This document shows, in pieces, positions 46,154 through 58,000 of a stretch of DNA of 64,000 nt (its first letter is position 1; every line of letters starts with the position of its first letter). The translations under genes and the position numbers were made by a program. The stretch comes from Stachybotrys elegans (taxonomy: Eukaryota > Ascomycota > Sordariomycetes > Hypocreales > Stachybotryaceae): positions 496,001 through 560,000 of the forward strand of contig JAGPNK010000005.1 in assembly GCA_020746835.1 (NCBI GenBank), read 5' to 3'. The notes under the pieces were generated by a model. That model saw only the letters and a list, made by a program, of their open reading frames with translations. It had not been told where the DNA came from and searched no databases.

Positions 46154-47422
46154 ATGTTTGCTTCAACGATGCCGGCCATCAGGAAGACCCGAATGCAATC
46201 CCGCGCGGCTCGCTCCAAGAGCCAGGAACACGCCCAAGATGTTGAGGCAGTGGCCGAGACGGTATCCGGAGCCGAGGGTAGCCCTGCGCATCGCGACAAA
46301 CAACGACAATCCGAGTTTGAAGCCCTCGCCCACCCAGAACCGGCCTTTTTGGCCATTGGCAACGCCCCAGTGACCGCAACACCAACTGAACATTGGGCAA
46401 CTGGGCTCCTTGCCGAGTCTGGCGAGAACAGCGTCATCCGTCTCATGTGGCCAGAGCTCATCATATTGGTCAAGGTTACTGCATCAATGTTTCCCTCTGG
46501 ATTTCCCTGGGAGAAACTGAGTCACGCGACGCAGAGCAAGATCTCCTCTTGGGCCTCTGACCCCGCCAAGTATATCTCTGGAAACGCTATAGGCTCAGGT
46601 AGGCGATTCTTTGAGGCCTGGATACACCGTTTCCTCTACGATAATCTATTTTCGCCTGCTTGTGAAGACAAGTGGTGGGGAGAGGAATGGCACCACTTTG
46701 GCAAGGCCTTTATTTCCACCAGAGGTAAGTGCCTTGAGTCCTTGGCGTGCGCGGCCATCTGAGGTGCCAATATGACTTACTTTTTGCCATTCCTAGGCCA
46801 GGTCGATAGAACCCATCTTGAAGAATCGATTCTCTTTCACAACGCCCGGCGCCTGCACGCACACTATCTCATCAGACGTTATGGGCCTCACACAGATCTC
46901 GAACGCCTGAGGAGGCTCTTTTACCGCGAGTTTGGCTTTATCCTGAGTGCCAATTCTACACCAATCCACGTCGTCAAGAAAACGGTTAACGAAATGACTC
47001 TGGAAGCCGTCAGAATTGATATGTGTCTCATCGCCGCACACCGCGATATAGCTGTTGAGTTTTGGGATCCTGCCTCGGGTTGTGTGAAGGATTTTCCTTT
47101 CGACGAACAATCCGGAGACATGGAGTATGATCACTTCATAGAGCATCCGTACCCGACAGGCCCGCTTGACGGGCGTCTCGTTGCCTTCATCAGCAAACCT
47201 CGCCTCACGGTTCATGGCATCGTCGTAAATTTCAGTTGTACCCCCCATCCAGATTGGGATGAATTAGACCCAAGTGATATATATTTCGCTTTCAGAACTC
47301 TTGGAGCCATGCCCGACGTCCCTGGCTACGCCTTTCAAGAGCTCGCCAAACCTCTGGGTGTTATTGTGGCCTCGACCCGCGACGAAGCAGAAGCTATGAA
47401 GGCTGTGGGCAAGGAGGAGTAG
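46154..47422 (+). CDS. uncharacterised fungal protein, tandem paralogue B
   Basis: Two exons, 46154-46724 and 46797-47422; 398 residues (393 if the Met at 46169, which aligns with the start of copy A, is used). It shares the full layout of paralogue A: basic N terminus (TMPAIRKTRMQSRAARSK), variable acidic linker without the expanded hexapeptide array, then conserved blocks RFFEAWIHRFLYDNLFSP, CEDKW, FHNARRLHAHYLIRRYGPH, LRRLFYREFGF and FPFDEQSGDM. The intron sits in the same codon. The copies have diverged substantially in protein but keep open frames and splice sites, which suggests both are or were under selection. No function can be assigned. The C terminus ends in a charged tail (EAEAMKAVGKEE) not found in A. 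Confidence 0.75.
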
Positions 47423-49376
47423 AACGGCTGATGACTGGAGTGCCGCGTCACATAGGACGCTCTGCCACACGGCTGCTTTGGCCCTTGCTATTTTGTTTCT
47501 CGTTTCACCATCACACTCACTTAACACTGTCTTTGACTTCAATATATACTCGTTTTCTCGCCTCTTGATAGTAAGGGAATTCTAATGCTGGTGACTAGAT
47601 ATGGCGCTGAAGGGAAGCGTGCGGGGAAGCAATTCCCATTCCCCATGCATCAGAGCTGTGAGAAGACCGTGTAGTGCTCCTGTTTCTTGCCATCTTGACA
47701 AAAGCCGCGCCAAGGTCAGAATCATCTGTGGCAAATGCCTCACCCTTGGCTCACTAGAGCCCGACCCTCGTTTGGTGGTGTCGTCGCGTCAGGACTAATG
47801 CGACGTCGATCTTCCGCAGCCTTGTGCCCAAATCCCCCCCTTTGTCCCTCTCCTGGTGGCAAGGTGAATTAAGGGAGGATGGACCCCGTGACCGAGGGGC
47901 CCATGCACGTCGGTTGCACGCAGCCGAAGGCTCTGCTGTTTCCATGGGTCGGTGACGTGGTCCGTGGTATCGTGTCTACGTGGGTGCGGCCTGACCCTGG
48001 TCGATGCGGCGCCTTTCTGCATGTGTGAAGCGACTCCATCTGATCGGTCTAGATCCAGCCTCAGGGACAATGGTATGACGGCTACCCGTTGGGCACCTGG
48101 ATTCAACTCGTTGTTTCACGGCATTACGGTGGTATCGATGCGTAAGACACACCGCCAGAAGCCATGTAACCCAAAGGGAAAAAAATTTTCTCCATTCAGG
48201 GAGAGATGCGCCCGCGCCATCCACCTCACCCTGCAGACAACTTGTCAAGCAGGCGCCGTGTCACTCCAATATCACCTTTATGCTTGCGTGACTGACTTTA
48301 CCGTCATTTGAAAGGATCTTTGTCCTTTGATAAGGGAGGGATATTGAGCCCGTGCAATCGACTTCACCTTGCAGATACTCAAACAAGCAGACGCAGTGAC
48401 ACCCGAGCGCTTCCTTTTACAGCTCCGCGCGCAGTAGCGGCAGTACTTGCTTCGCAGGTTACATGCACAGTCCCGGGATCTTCGCCCTTTGCCAACAGCA
48501 CTCGCATGCATCAGAGACCGGTCAAGGCTCTGAATTGGCCCAAGCTCCTCGATGGAAAGCCATGGAAATGTGAGGCTCCAGTGAGAGGAATTTCGGGGGT
48601 TTGGGCATTCCCACATTTGTCCTGCTGGTCCAAGATCTGCCCTTTCTGCACATCTTGCCTACGAGGTGTTATGGGACGAGAAGGCAATATACTCGCATGG
48701 GAATTGTCTGCTGTAATGCGATGGTACATCTTGCTCCTTTCCTTTCTTCCGTCCTGAACTGATCGTAGCATAGCAAGTGATGTTCATATTAGAGGGGAGC
48801 TTCCTGGGCGGCGGTTGATCAGACTTGGTGGTTCATCTATTCGTCGTGTATTGCAGCAATCCAAGAATCTCTTCTCACCAAACCATGCATTGAAAAATAA
48901 AAATAAAAAATTGATAAATAGTCTCTGGCAGTTGCACGTAGCTCTATTGCGAAGCCAGTAGTGAGTGGTGATGTCGTGACCTGATGTTTTGAGTGGGAAA
49001 CACTGGTGGTCCCAGGCTATAGACATCATGGCAAGGTATCACGGCTACAGTGCGTCATGTCATTTGGAGAGTAGCTTACGGCATTGCAGCTTGATATGCC
49101 TCATCTTCATCCTTATGGGGTGTCGGTGCAAATCTGTGTGCGCGTCGCACTGTCAGTTCTATGATTGGCCCAAGTCACAGACAAAGGAACGCATGGCATT
49201 CTCACACTCTCTATTCAATGTCAAAATTTTCTCCTGTTGATAGCCCAGGATAGCCAACGCTCTGAATAGTAATCGTGGCAGGCTCCACGTCGCTGTTACA
49301 GGCCTGCGCTTCTACCACTACTGGGTAGGTATGTAGGTAGTGGCAGGTTAGTATAGGGGCAGAGATAACAACAGTA
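47423..49376. other. intergenic region upstream of the degraded transposon
   Basis: About 2 kb. The first ~400 bases continue the duplicated unit (match to 45105-45215). An imperfect direct repeat of about 65 bases lies at ~48199-48264 and ~48339-48404. No open frame shows family features. Confidence 0.5.
48199..48404. repeat. imperfect direct repeat, two ~65-base copies
   Basis: Copy 1 (about 48199-48264) and copy 2 (about 48339-48404) align through GCCCGYGC, then CTTCACCYTGCAGA, then CAAGCAGRCGC and GTGWCAC. They are separated by ~75 bases that do not align. Origin unknown. Confidence 0.5.
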
Positions 49377-49420
49377 AGTCAGTCCACCTGAACTCCACCC
49401 ACCCCCAAAGTCTGCCTACC
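49377..49420 (+). repeat. left terminal inverted repeat
   Basis: Starts AGTCAGTCCACCTGAACTCC; 37 of 44 positions match the reverse complement of 51170-51213, and all mismatches are transitions. Confidence 0.9.
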
Positions 49421-51169
49421 TATAGTATATTAAAGTAAGGCTTTTTAAGCCAGAATATCTTTATAAAAAATAATTATAGTATTAAGATAATTATATTACT
49501 AAATAGCTTAAATTAAGTATAAACAAAAAAACTAGTATCTTTATCTCTAGATAGACCTAGGGTATTATAGTTAGAGCTAGAGTCTATATTTTTATATATT
49601 ATATCTTTAATTTAATTAAAGTAAATATTTAGATTCTTAAGTACTTTTTACTTCTTCTTTAGCTATATAAAGCTAATCTATAACTTAAACTATAATATCT
49701 TAAGTTTTTATATTACTATAGTAAATTAGCTATTCTTATAGATATACCTAATTTTCTATACTAAGAGTTTTATTTACTATAGTATAGAATCTTAAGTTAT
49801 AACTATAGTTAAAAGAATTTAAAAGCTATAAAAATCCTTTAGTATTAAGATATTAATATCTACTTTACTTTAATAGGCTTTTAGTATAGTTAGCCTAATA
49901 GTATTAGTTATAAAAAGGCTCTATATAACTATTAAGTTTAGTAATAACTTTAAGAAGTATACTAACTACAGTTTAAAAATTTTCTAATCTATATAAGCAT
50001 TTTTTTTAGTTATTATAGCTTCTTAAGCCTACCAATAATAGTAAAGAAATATAGCTTTATCTATAGAGTAGAAATTATCTCTAAATATAAAGTCTTTAAG
50101 TAAATAATAATATTTACTTTTAAATAGTAAAAAAATCAAAAGATTAAGTAATTATATAATATATAAAAAATATATAAGAAAAAAAAGTAAGAAAACATTA
50201 TTCTAATAATATTCTTATATAAATTCATTAATAATATAACTTTTATAACTATTAATAATAAATAAATACCACTCTTTATTAAGTAGCTTTATTAATAAAA
50301 GAAAGACTTTATATAGCTAATATAGTAAGATATTATTATTAATCTACCCTTTCTTTAATATTATAAAATACTAGTCTCTTAGAAAATCTAGTTCTATAAA
50401 AAACCATTACTCTTATATACTTAATCTCTTAAAGACTACTAAAGAGAATAAATATAAATCTATAGCTAAGATATACTCTATAATAGTGATCTAAATATAT
50501 AAAAGCTTTATTTTCTTAAAAAGCTATTTTTTCTTTATTTTCCTAAGTATTAAGCTATTACTCCTAAAGCCTTTTTATATATTTATTTTATCTATATTAT
50601 ATTAGAACTATAGTAAAATATCCTTAATTACTTTATAAAGATAATAATTAAAAAACTTCTATATATTTTTAATTATAATACTATTAATATATTTAGAATT
50701 AAAAGCTTTATCTCTCTATAATTTTATTTAAAGATTATAATATAAAAAATACTTAACCTAATATTTACTAAGTAATTAATAATCTTTAGTAATAGTAAAA
50801 ATCTAAATTATAAAATAATAAAGCTATTTATAACTTAGAGAGAAGCTAAGATTATTCTATAAATAAATTTAGTTACTAAAATATAATTCTTAATACCTAA
50901 AAAGATATTAATTTTTCTTTTTTATATTATTTATTATAATAGTACTATTTAAATAGTTATATAAAGTTATATAGAGAACTCTTTAGGCTTCTATAGCCTT
51001 ATATATAGAAATACCTATATTAACTACTATAATTACTTTCTAAATATTATTTTTAATACTTTTAGCTATTTTAAATTAAATAGCATACTTTATTTTATAA
51101 TTAGATAAAAATTATATAAGAAATCACAGTTTAAATAGCTTTAGTTTATATAGTGTATATTAAAAAGTG

Positions 51170-51213
51170 GGTAGGTGGACTTTAGGGGTAGGTAGAGTTC
51201 AGGTAGGCTGACT
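51170..51213 (-). repeat. right terminal inverted repeat
   Basis: Reverse complement starts AGTCAGCCTACCTGAACTCT and pairs with 49377-49420. It shows T where the left copy has C at five positions and C/A where the left has T/T/G at the other three-base-type sites, so both copies were mutated. Confidence 0.88.
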
Positions 51214-52441
51214 TACCTCCTTGGCGTCAAAAGCGTCAGCAGTGTGGATTTTGACAAACGAAAATTGTGGCTAAGGCAGTGGCCTGTCCAGTAATCTGTA
51301 TGACGGTGGAAGTACTGGCAAATCGGGGTATGTGGGATTTCCCGTTCGTGTGCTCCAATGGGATACAGACCAGCGACTTCGAGGAGGCCCCCTCTGGCGA
51401 TAAAGATGACAATTGGTTGGACAATTCGATTGAGAAAAGCTTGTGGCTGCGGCTGATGGGAAAGTTTTCCAGCCATCGCAGTTGGCAAATCGGGGTACAT
51501 CAGGATGCAAGTACTCACCAAGATCAGCTAAACGGCTTCGTTAGCGAAGGCAGTAGATCTGCCGGCAATCCCGCCGCGAGCTACTGGTGTACTAACAAAT
51601 TATGTTAGGGATCATAGCGTCAGTACAGCGTTAAGGCTTTTGGCATTCCGGGAGACGAGGAAGAGATTCTCACAGTGCTCTTGTAAGCAGGTGTTCAGAG
51701 TCCAGGCATTGCATGCAGCCTGATGCCTGCAAAATATATTTCTACTGAAGTGCTTTCCTAGCAGCTCACACAGTGGCTAGACTTGCTCTCAAATGGACAC
51801 ATTGCATGGGAAACGTCCTTAGACGCCCCCTGTTGGTTGCTGCTCACGCCCGCGATACGACCATATTCCCCATTCCTCTCATGCTTTCTCCTGTAATTAA
51901 TATAAACAAGGCTCCTAGTGAGAAATTGATGGCGTATTTCTCTTATGCCCTCGTAACGATTTATGTGTCAGCAATGGCTGCGTGCCTAGGCGTCATCAAC
52001 TTGGCCGTATTACACAGTAGCGTCTTGGTGCCAAGGTAGATCCGGACCAAACTTCGGACGAAACTGCGGATTATGCCAGCACGAACCCCGCCATTGTACC
52101 CGCAGCGGACCAAAGCTCGGTAAGCTGGTCCGAAGGTAGCCACTTTGTACGTCCGGAGCTCCACCAAGGCCGGTCAGCAACTCCGCAACTCCCACGACGG
52201 ACCTGACTAATGGCGGGATGCTTTACACGACAACGTAAACTTTCCGAAGATCGTGGGCACAAGTCATGCTGTATACAAGCCATAGACGGGGTGTATCATC
52301 ATGCAGCTGGAGTATATATATTCCCTTTCTCTCTCGGGAGACCACACAACAGAATCAGCAGCCAACAACGAATAGCTTCATTGCACTTCAGTATCCCCTT
52401 TACTTTAACAATTGCAACCCAATTCCAATCGACAGTTTATC
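51214..52441. promoter_or_regulatory. intergenic region and NmrA-like gene promoter
   Basis: About 1.2 kb. Normal base composition returns at once after the right TIR. A TATA-like AGTATATATAT lies at about 52311, 130 bases before the ATG. Short open frames (51267-51608, 51773-52039) show no family features. Promoter assignment is inference. Confidence 0.4.
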
Positions 52442-53350
52442 ATGACCTCCACCCAAGGCCGCAAGATTGCCCTCATCGGCGCCACTGGCAACATTGGTAC
52501 CCCGACCCTCAACGCCCTCCTCGCCAAGAAGATACACACCATCACCGTCATCCTCCGGCCCGAGTCCACCGCAACTCTGCCTCCAGACGTAATCGTCAAG
52601 AAGGGCGCCCTGGATGATGAAGCCTTCCTCACCTCGGCCCTCGAGGGCCAGGACGTCCTCCTCGTCCAGGCTGCCATATCCGTCATGGAGCTGCAGGACG
52701 GCTTCATTCGCGCCGCCGCCGCCGCAAAGGTCGAGTACGTCCTGCCCACCGAGTTTGGCAGCGACCCGGAGGCCAGGTTCATCGACCAGTTTGAGCTCCT
52801 GGTGCAGAAGAAGGCCCGAAAGCAGCTCATCGAGGAGCTGGGCGTGAGCTCCTGGATCGGCGTCGTGACGAACCAGTGGCTCGACTTCTGCCTGCCATAC
52901 GGCCTCTACGCCATCAACTCCAAGGACCGCAAGGCCACGCTGTTTGACGGCGGCAACACAAAGTTTGTCACGGCGACGTATGGCCGCATCGGCCAGGCCG
53001 TCGCCGAGCTACTGAGCCTCCCCAAGGAGGAGTTGGCCGCGTATAAGAATAAGCACCTTTACGTCACGTCTTTCCACATCACGCAGCGCGAGCTTCTCGA
53101 TAGCATTCAGCGCGCTACCGGCACGACCGACGAGGATTGGGAGATTGTGAGCGCCTCCTCGGACGAGATCGAGAAGAAGTATCTGGAGACGGCCCAGAAG
53201 GGAGACCAGGAGTCTTGGATGTTCACGTTTGCCATGTACCACTACCGCCAAGGTTGGGGAGGTGACTTTAGCCACAAGTCGGACATGTCCAAGTTTGGAT
53301 TTGAGCAGGAGGACTTGGATGAGACTGTGAAGAGGGTGCTGGGGTTGTAG
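52442..53350 (+). CDS. NmrA-like / isoflavone-reductase-like NAD(P)-binding protein
   Basis: Single-exon, 302 residues from the ATG at 52442 (an in-frame extension upstream to 52412 has no ATG). The N-terminal Rossmann motif IALIGATGNIGTPTL is of the GxTGxxG type found in atypical short-chain dehydrogenases (NmrA, isoflavone reductase, pinoresinol-lariciresinol reductase). ILRPE follows the second strand, where the cofactor phosphate is read; an Arg here favours NADPH. VEYVLPTEFGSD is the family block around the active-site region. Fungal members include both redox-sensing regulators and true reductases, and sequence alone does not separate them. The conserved catalytic Lys of isoflavone reductases is not clearly placed. 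It stands alone next to the transposon relic. Confidence 0.88.
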   Translation: MTSTQGRKIALIGATGNIGTPTLNALLAKKIHTITVILRPESTATLPPDVIVKKGALDDEAFLTSALEGQDVLLVQAAISVMELQDGFIRAAAAAKVEYVLPTEFGSDPEARFIDQFELLVQKKARKQLIEELGVSSWIGVVTNQWLDFCLPYGLYAINSKDRKATLFDGGNTKFVTATYGRIGQAVAELLSLPKEELAAYKNKHLYVTSFHITQRELLDSIQRATGTTDEDWEIVSASSDEIEKKYLETAQKGDQESWMFTFAMYHYRQGWGGDFSHKSDMSKFGFEQEDLDETVKRVLGL

Positions 53351-53792
53351 GTGCGAGGCAAATAGGATTGGTGTATTCAGATGTGTTGGGGCGGGTATAG
53401 ATGCGGGTTCTTGATTCAAAAGAATGATGATATAAGTTACCTCAGGTTGCCATTATCTATGCAAGACTCCATTTCACAGTGTTTGTTTGTCCAACATAGT
53501 CGTCCATGTCCCCTAAATCATCGCGATATGTGTTGCTGTGATACAAATGAAGGAGAATAGAAGATGAAGACATGAATCTTATTACCCGTATGAATCCATC
53601 ACTCCTAAATTCACACTTCCCGATGGAATGGTGCTTGGCTCATATGGCTGCGGTCTCCTTGTCCGCGTCGGTGCCATCCAAAGATCGAGGGTCTTGCAAG
53701 TCAAGATGGCGTTTAATGATATGGCACGGGGCGTCAATACTCGGGAAAATGGGATAAAGCATAGCAAATATCGCATACCATGCTCGGTTCCC

Positions 53793-54095
53793 CTAGACCC
53801 GCGGGTGTTCGCGTTGGGTGTGGAGAATATGAAAGTAGGCTTGCGATGATGTCGTGCTGTAAATGTTCTCAAGAGGATATTGAATGTCTGGTCCAGTGTC
53901 GTTGGGACGGCCTGGAGGGTCGCCGTTGGGCCGTGAAAGGTGAAGCATTCTGTAAGTCCTGGGTGGGAGAAGCCGGCCCGTGTTTAGATGTCGTTGTGTG
54001 CGGTTTCTGTAGAGAGCCCAGAGGAGAATTAGAGTTTGGGGAAGCGCTGTAAAGAGGGCGACGAGAGCTATGATGGCTTCTACGGAGAGCGACAT
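53793..54095 (-). CDS. small single-pass membrane protein, hypothetical
   Basis: A 100-residue frame from the Met at 54095: MSLSVEAIIALVALFTALPQ then a hydrophobic stretch ending LWALYRNRTQ, followed by a basic, polar tail. This pattern (short SVEAIIALV-type N terminus with one membrane helix and a basic cytosolic tail) recurs among small hypothetical proteins of filamentous fungi. It is divergent from the Clr5-ankyrin gene and would share its motif-rich promoter. No function is known. Confidence 0.5.
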   Translation of the reverse strand: MSLSVEAIIALVALFTALPQTLILLWALYRNRTQRHLNTGRLLPPRTYRMLHLSRPNGDPPGRPNDTGPDIQYPLENIYSTTSSQAYFHILHTQREHPRV

Positions 54096-55003
54096 GACTT
54101 GAATGGAGAAAGATAACGCTGAATGAGCGGGTGTTGAACGAAGCTTGTAGATCTGGAGCGAATAGGGGTAAAGGTTGGTACACATCTAGCACGATGTCGT
54201 TCGGGTGCTAACGTGGCAGGAACTGATGGTGTTCAGGAGTAGAAGAAACTAAATACTGATATATAACAGTGTAAAGCATAGCACCACAGACAATGAGACG
54301 GCCAACACTGCCAGTGGGCATTCTTTGATGGATCAACCGACAGTGGTCGGGCCCAATAAGGATTGAGCACGCCGTATGTCAATCACGGAGCCTTGTTCGA
54401 CCACCGCCGACACATCTGCGGCATGGCAGTGTTAGGAACAGATAGTGGTAATGGCCAATAGAATGTATCGCACCCAATGTCAGTCACCGCCGCCAGCATG
54501 TCCAGTAGCGATGCCGAGTGTGGGTGGATCATCAGACAGTGGTCAGGGCCAATAGAGCTATGTTTCTTGATTGTGCATGGCGTCATGTAATCCGTGTCGA
54601 GTGGATCTCAGAGAGTGGTAAAGTCCAATGAGGACTGCTGCTGCTCCCAACAGCCAAGGCATCACACACCCTCATCCCATGCGTGGAGTCTCAGATAGTG
54701 GTCTACGCCAATGAAAGCATCAGTCGATGGCTGCCTGAGTGGAGTACTGAATTATCTCAAAGCGGCTGAAGCTGTGTCGGCTTATTATGCATACGCGGTC
54801 TAGATGGCCAGTGAGGCTGACCTGTACCTTTGGCTTGGCGCATCATTTTGTTATATATTGGCCTGCCGCTCTCTCGTCTTCTCACCCTACAAGTACCTCA
54901 GATCAGGCATTTCTTTCGCCTAGAGCCCATTCTTCCTTTTCACCCTTCAGCGGAATCACCCATTCAACCACGCGATCTAAATCGTCACCATCATCTTGCC
55001 GCT
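54096..55003. promoter_or_regulatory. divergent promoter with five AGTGGT-N5-CCAAT modules
   Basis: Modules begin at 54342, 54444, 54538, 54614 and 54697, all on the + strand and each exactly 16 bases: AGTGGT, five variable bases, CCAAT. Four of the five are preceded by CAGA/CGAC-like bases and all five are followed by two purines. Spacing between modules is 76-102 bases. CCAAT is the core bound by the fungal HAP/CCAAT-binding complex; AGTGGT could bind a partner. A TATATATT stands at ~54851. Function is inference. Confidence 0.6.
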
Positions 55004-58000
55004 ATGCTTTCTACGGTGCCTGCAATCGACCAGCGGCAATGGGCGGCTTACAAGCACGAAATTGGTCACCTCTTCCTCGAAAAAGAAAAGTCGCACGCTG
55101 AAATTATTGCAATTTTAGCTGCACACGAATTCTTTGTCACGTAAGTCTTCCCTCGGTCTACAATTTCCACGCACCAGGGAGAGATAGCTCCTAACTCCCT
55201 CCAAGCAAATCACAGCTGGGGGTGCAGTTGAAGAAGTGGAATTTCCGTCGAAGGATCAGCCGCAAGAATTGGGAAGCCATTGAGCATCGTATCGAGAAGC
55301 GCAAGGCTGCCAAGAAGGAATCTGCAGTCTGGATCTCTGGTGTGCGTGCCTCTCCACGCAAAGTTCATCGCGAGACCAGCCGCTTCAAGGCTCTTATTCG
55401 AGGAGGTGTGTGGTCTTCTCTCCAATTCATCCTGGGGTTTTCTGGTATATGTGTTCAAACTAACGCTGTGCAGCAACGTCACCAAAACTTGACCCTGATG
55501 CGCCTGTCGACATTCGCACGCCGCCTGCACAGTTCATCAGCAGCTTTCTATGGCCATTGGAGCTACCTTTCATCTTATTTCAAAGCCGCCTCAACACCTG
55601 TGAGTCTCTCAAATAACTACCACAAAACAAGCAGAGGCGCCTTGTATCATTCTAACTTGATAAGTACCTGATGTCGTCCTGCCTGTCTTTGAGGGCTCCG
55701 AAGATTGGACCAATAGCCCCATGAAGAGCTTTGTGGTTCCACAGGGAGGTTCTGTCAACGCAGCAATCAAGGCACGGATTCGAGAGTGGAGAAACTTCAT
55801 TCCCACCATCGACGAGGTCGGCCCTGGAGGTTGTGATGGAGCTCTGGCTGACAAATCTACCGGACTCAATTTCCGAGATCTGGTCAAGACTCTTATATTT
55901 CAACTCTCGAACAACCTTCACGGCAGCATTCACGCGTGCGAACTATTCCTTGTCCTTGCCAAACACGTGGGACTGGGGAACTTGCCTATTCTCGATGCTG
56001 CCCAAGGATTATCAGAGCTTTGTTTTGTGGAGAAAATACTCCAGACGACTATCACGCAATACTTCAGAGCTCAGGGGAGCATGCATTGGTGGGAACGTGA
56101 TGACTCGGACCGTGCGATGTACTTGGGAATTCTCGATTGGGTTTTTGAGTGTGGTTGCGGTCCCGATACACGTATCCTAGCAGAATTCGTTGACGACAAG
56201 CGGTGGTACACGACTGGCGGCACACCACTGCAAATCGCGATCATCAGCGGGGCAGCAGATGTTGTAGAGCTACTGCTGAATCGTGGTGCAGATGTTAACT
56301 CTATCTATTCCGGAAAAGCATATGAGGACTTACATATCGGAGTTATTGAGAAATCGCCATTGGAACTGGCGCTGAATTCGCTTTCATGCTGCAGCCACGC
56401 CGAATGCCCTGGGCATTGTGGTTCTGCGAGTATCATCAGATTGCTTCTCGATCGCGAGGCTGGCCGAGACGCGGGAAAACGAGATCACCAGCTCCTGGCA
56501 GCGATCAGAGCAGGAAATCTGAAGATAGCTCAGCGTCTGTTGGATTACGGCGCCGACCTGCACTGCAAGTTGTCACTGCCCATTCGTTACGACGACCATC
56601 TACTGTGTCGGCCTGGTGCCAAACCCTATCGCAGCTTACTGGTTGATTGCCGCACGGCCTTCACTGCTGCTACCGAATTCAAAGTCCATGAAGGGCCCCG
56701 AATCACAACTGTGGCGGTCAGTCATTCCAGCGAGGACTCTTCGACCGCAACCTGCCAGCTGGGGACAAGTGATTGCCACGAGACAGACTCTGAGACTACT
56801 AGCCTGAAAATCCTCCACACCATTATTGAATGGATGCAAACCCAGTCACAGGAGGCGTTTGTTCCTGCACAGGACTGGCGGCTCGTTGACGTGGCCGTTA
56901 TAGCGGCAGAGAGGAATTTTACTCGGCTTCTGTCCTGGCTCATCGAAATCGGCGTTGACATTCTATCTACGAATTCCAGAGGAGTTTCGCCTTTTTTTGC
57001 TGCTATCAAAAATGGAAGCCTGGCAAGTTGCCAGCTCCTGTTGGATCATGGTGCTTTAAGAGAAAAGTACGGTAAATTTGCACTCCATGTTGCCGTTGTC
57101 TGTCGTCAGCACAAAGTCCTAGAGAAGCTTATATCAGCCCAAGCCGATATTCATTTGCAAGCCAGAACACAGGAATTGGAAGAAAAACTGGAGAATCTCG
57201 GCGTTCATTCACTCCCTCGGACCTTTTTCGAACCTTTCGGCCCTTTCGCCACGGCCTTGCAAATAGCCATGAGGTGCGGGGAGGGTGTGGGTGTGAATAG
57301 TACATCGGCGGCCCAATCCAGTGCCATCTTGCTCCGTGCTGGCGCACATCTAGCAGGAGGGGAAGTGGCTCTGGGGGCAGTTGCTGGAGATGCAGACCTC
57401 GTTCACTTGGCTCTCGCAGCAGGTGCATCCCCCAATGAAAGGCGACAGACCGGGTCAGAACCTTACTGGTTTGGAAATTGGACCTGTCTTCAGATTGCAT
57501 GTTCTCGGCATGACACATCTATCGTCACAACCCTGCTTCATGCTGGTGCAGACTGGCAAGGCGACGAGCTATTCCTGGTCATAGATGACAATCATGGCGA
57601 AGTTCGCGGGGATTCCACAACTAAGACAGTGGAACTTCTCTCGATCCTTGAGGAATATGGCGCCGACCCTCAGAAAAGGCTTCCTAATGGAGCCACTTGC
57701 CTTGAACGGGCTTTCAGCAACGGAAGCATCCCGTTAATATGGTGGGCTACTCATCGCTTGCCAAGAGTCTATGACAGTGGGCTTGTGTGCGCCATGATGC
57801 AGCACATCTCACGGACTGGCTGCTCGCACACTCTACAATCCCTCCAGGATCTTCTGAGCTTGCGTACCAGCTATCAAGCCGCTGATATATTCGAAGGCAC
57901 TGCCCTTGCATTCGCTACAATCAGCCCAGCTCCTTGCTCTACTATTGGGCTGCTTCTTCTCCACCTTCCTCCATCGAGCGAGTGCTATTACTGGGACAAA

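Larger units (their letters stand above)
49377..51213. mobile_element. RIP-degraded DNA transposon relic, pogo/Fot1-like (Tc1/mariner superfamily)
   Basis: A 1,837-base block that is extremely AT-rich against a GC-rich background. It is bounded by 44-base terminal inverted repeats that begin AGTCAG and flanked on both sides by TA (49375-49376 and 51214-51215). The TIR copies differ at seven positions, all C/T or G/A transitions, which fits RIP. TA target duplication, ends starting AGTCA and a length near 1.9 kb are features of fungal pogo/Fot1 elements. No open frame of useful length survives, so the transposase is gone. Superfamily placement rests on ends and size only. Confidence 0.8.
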
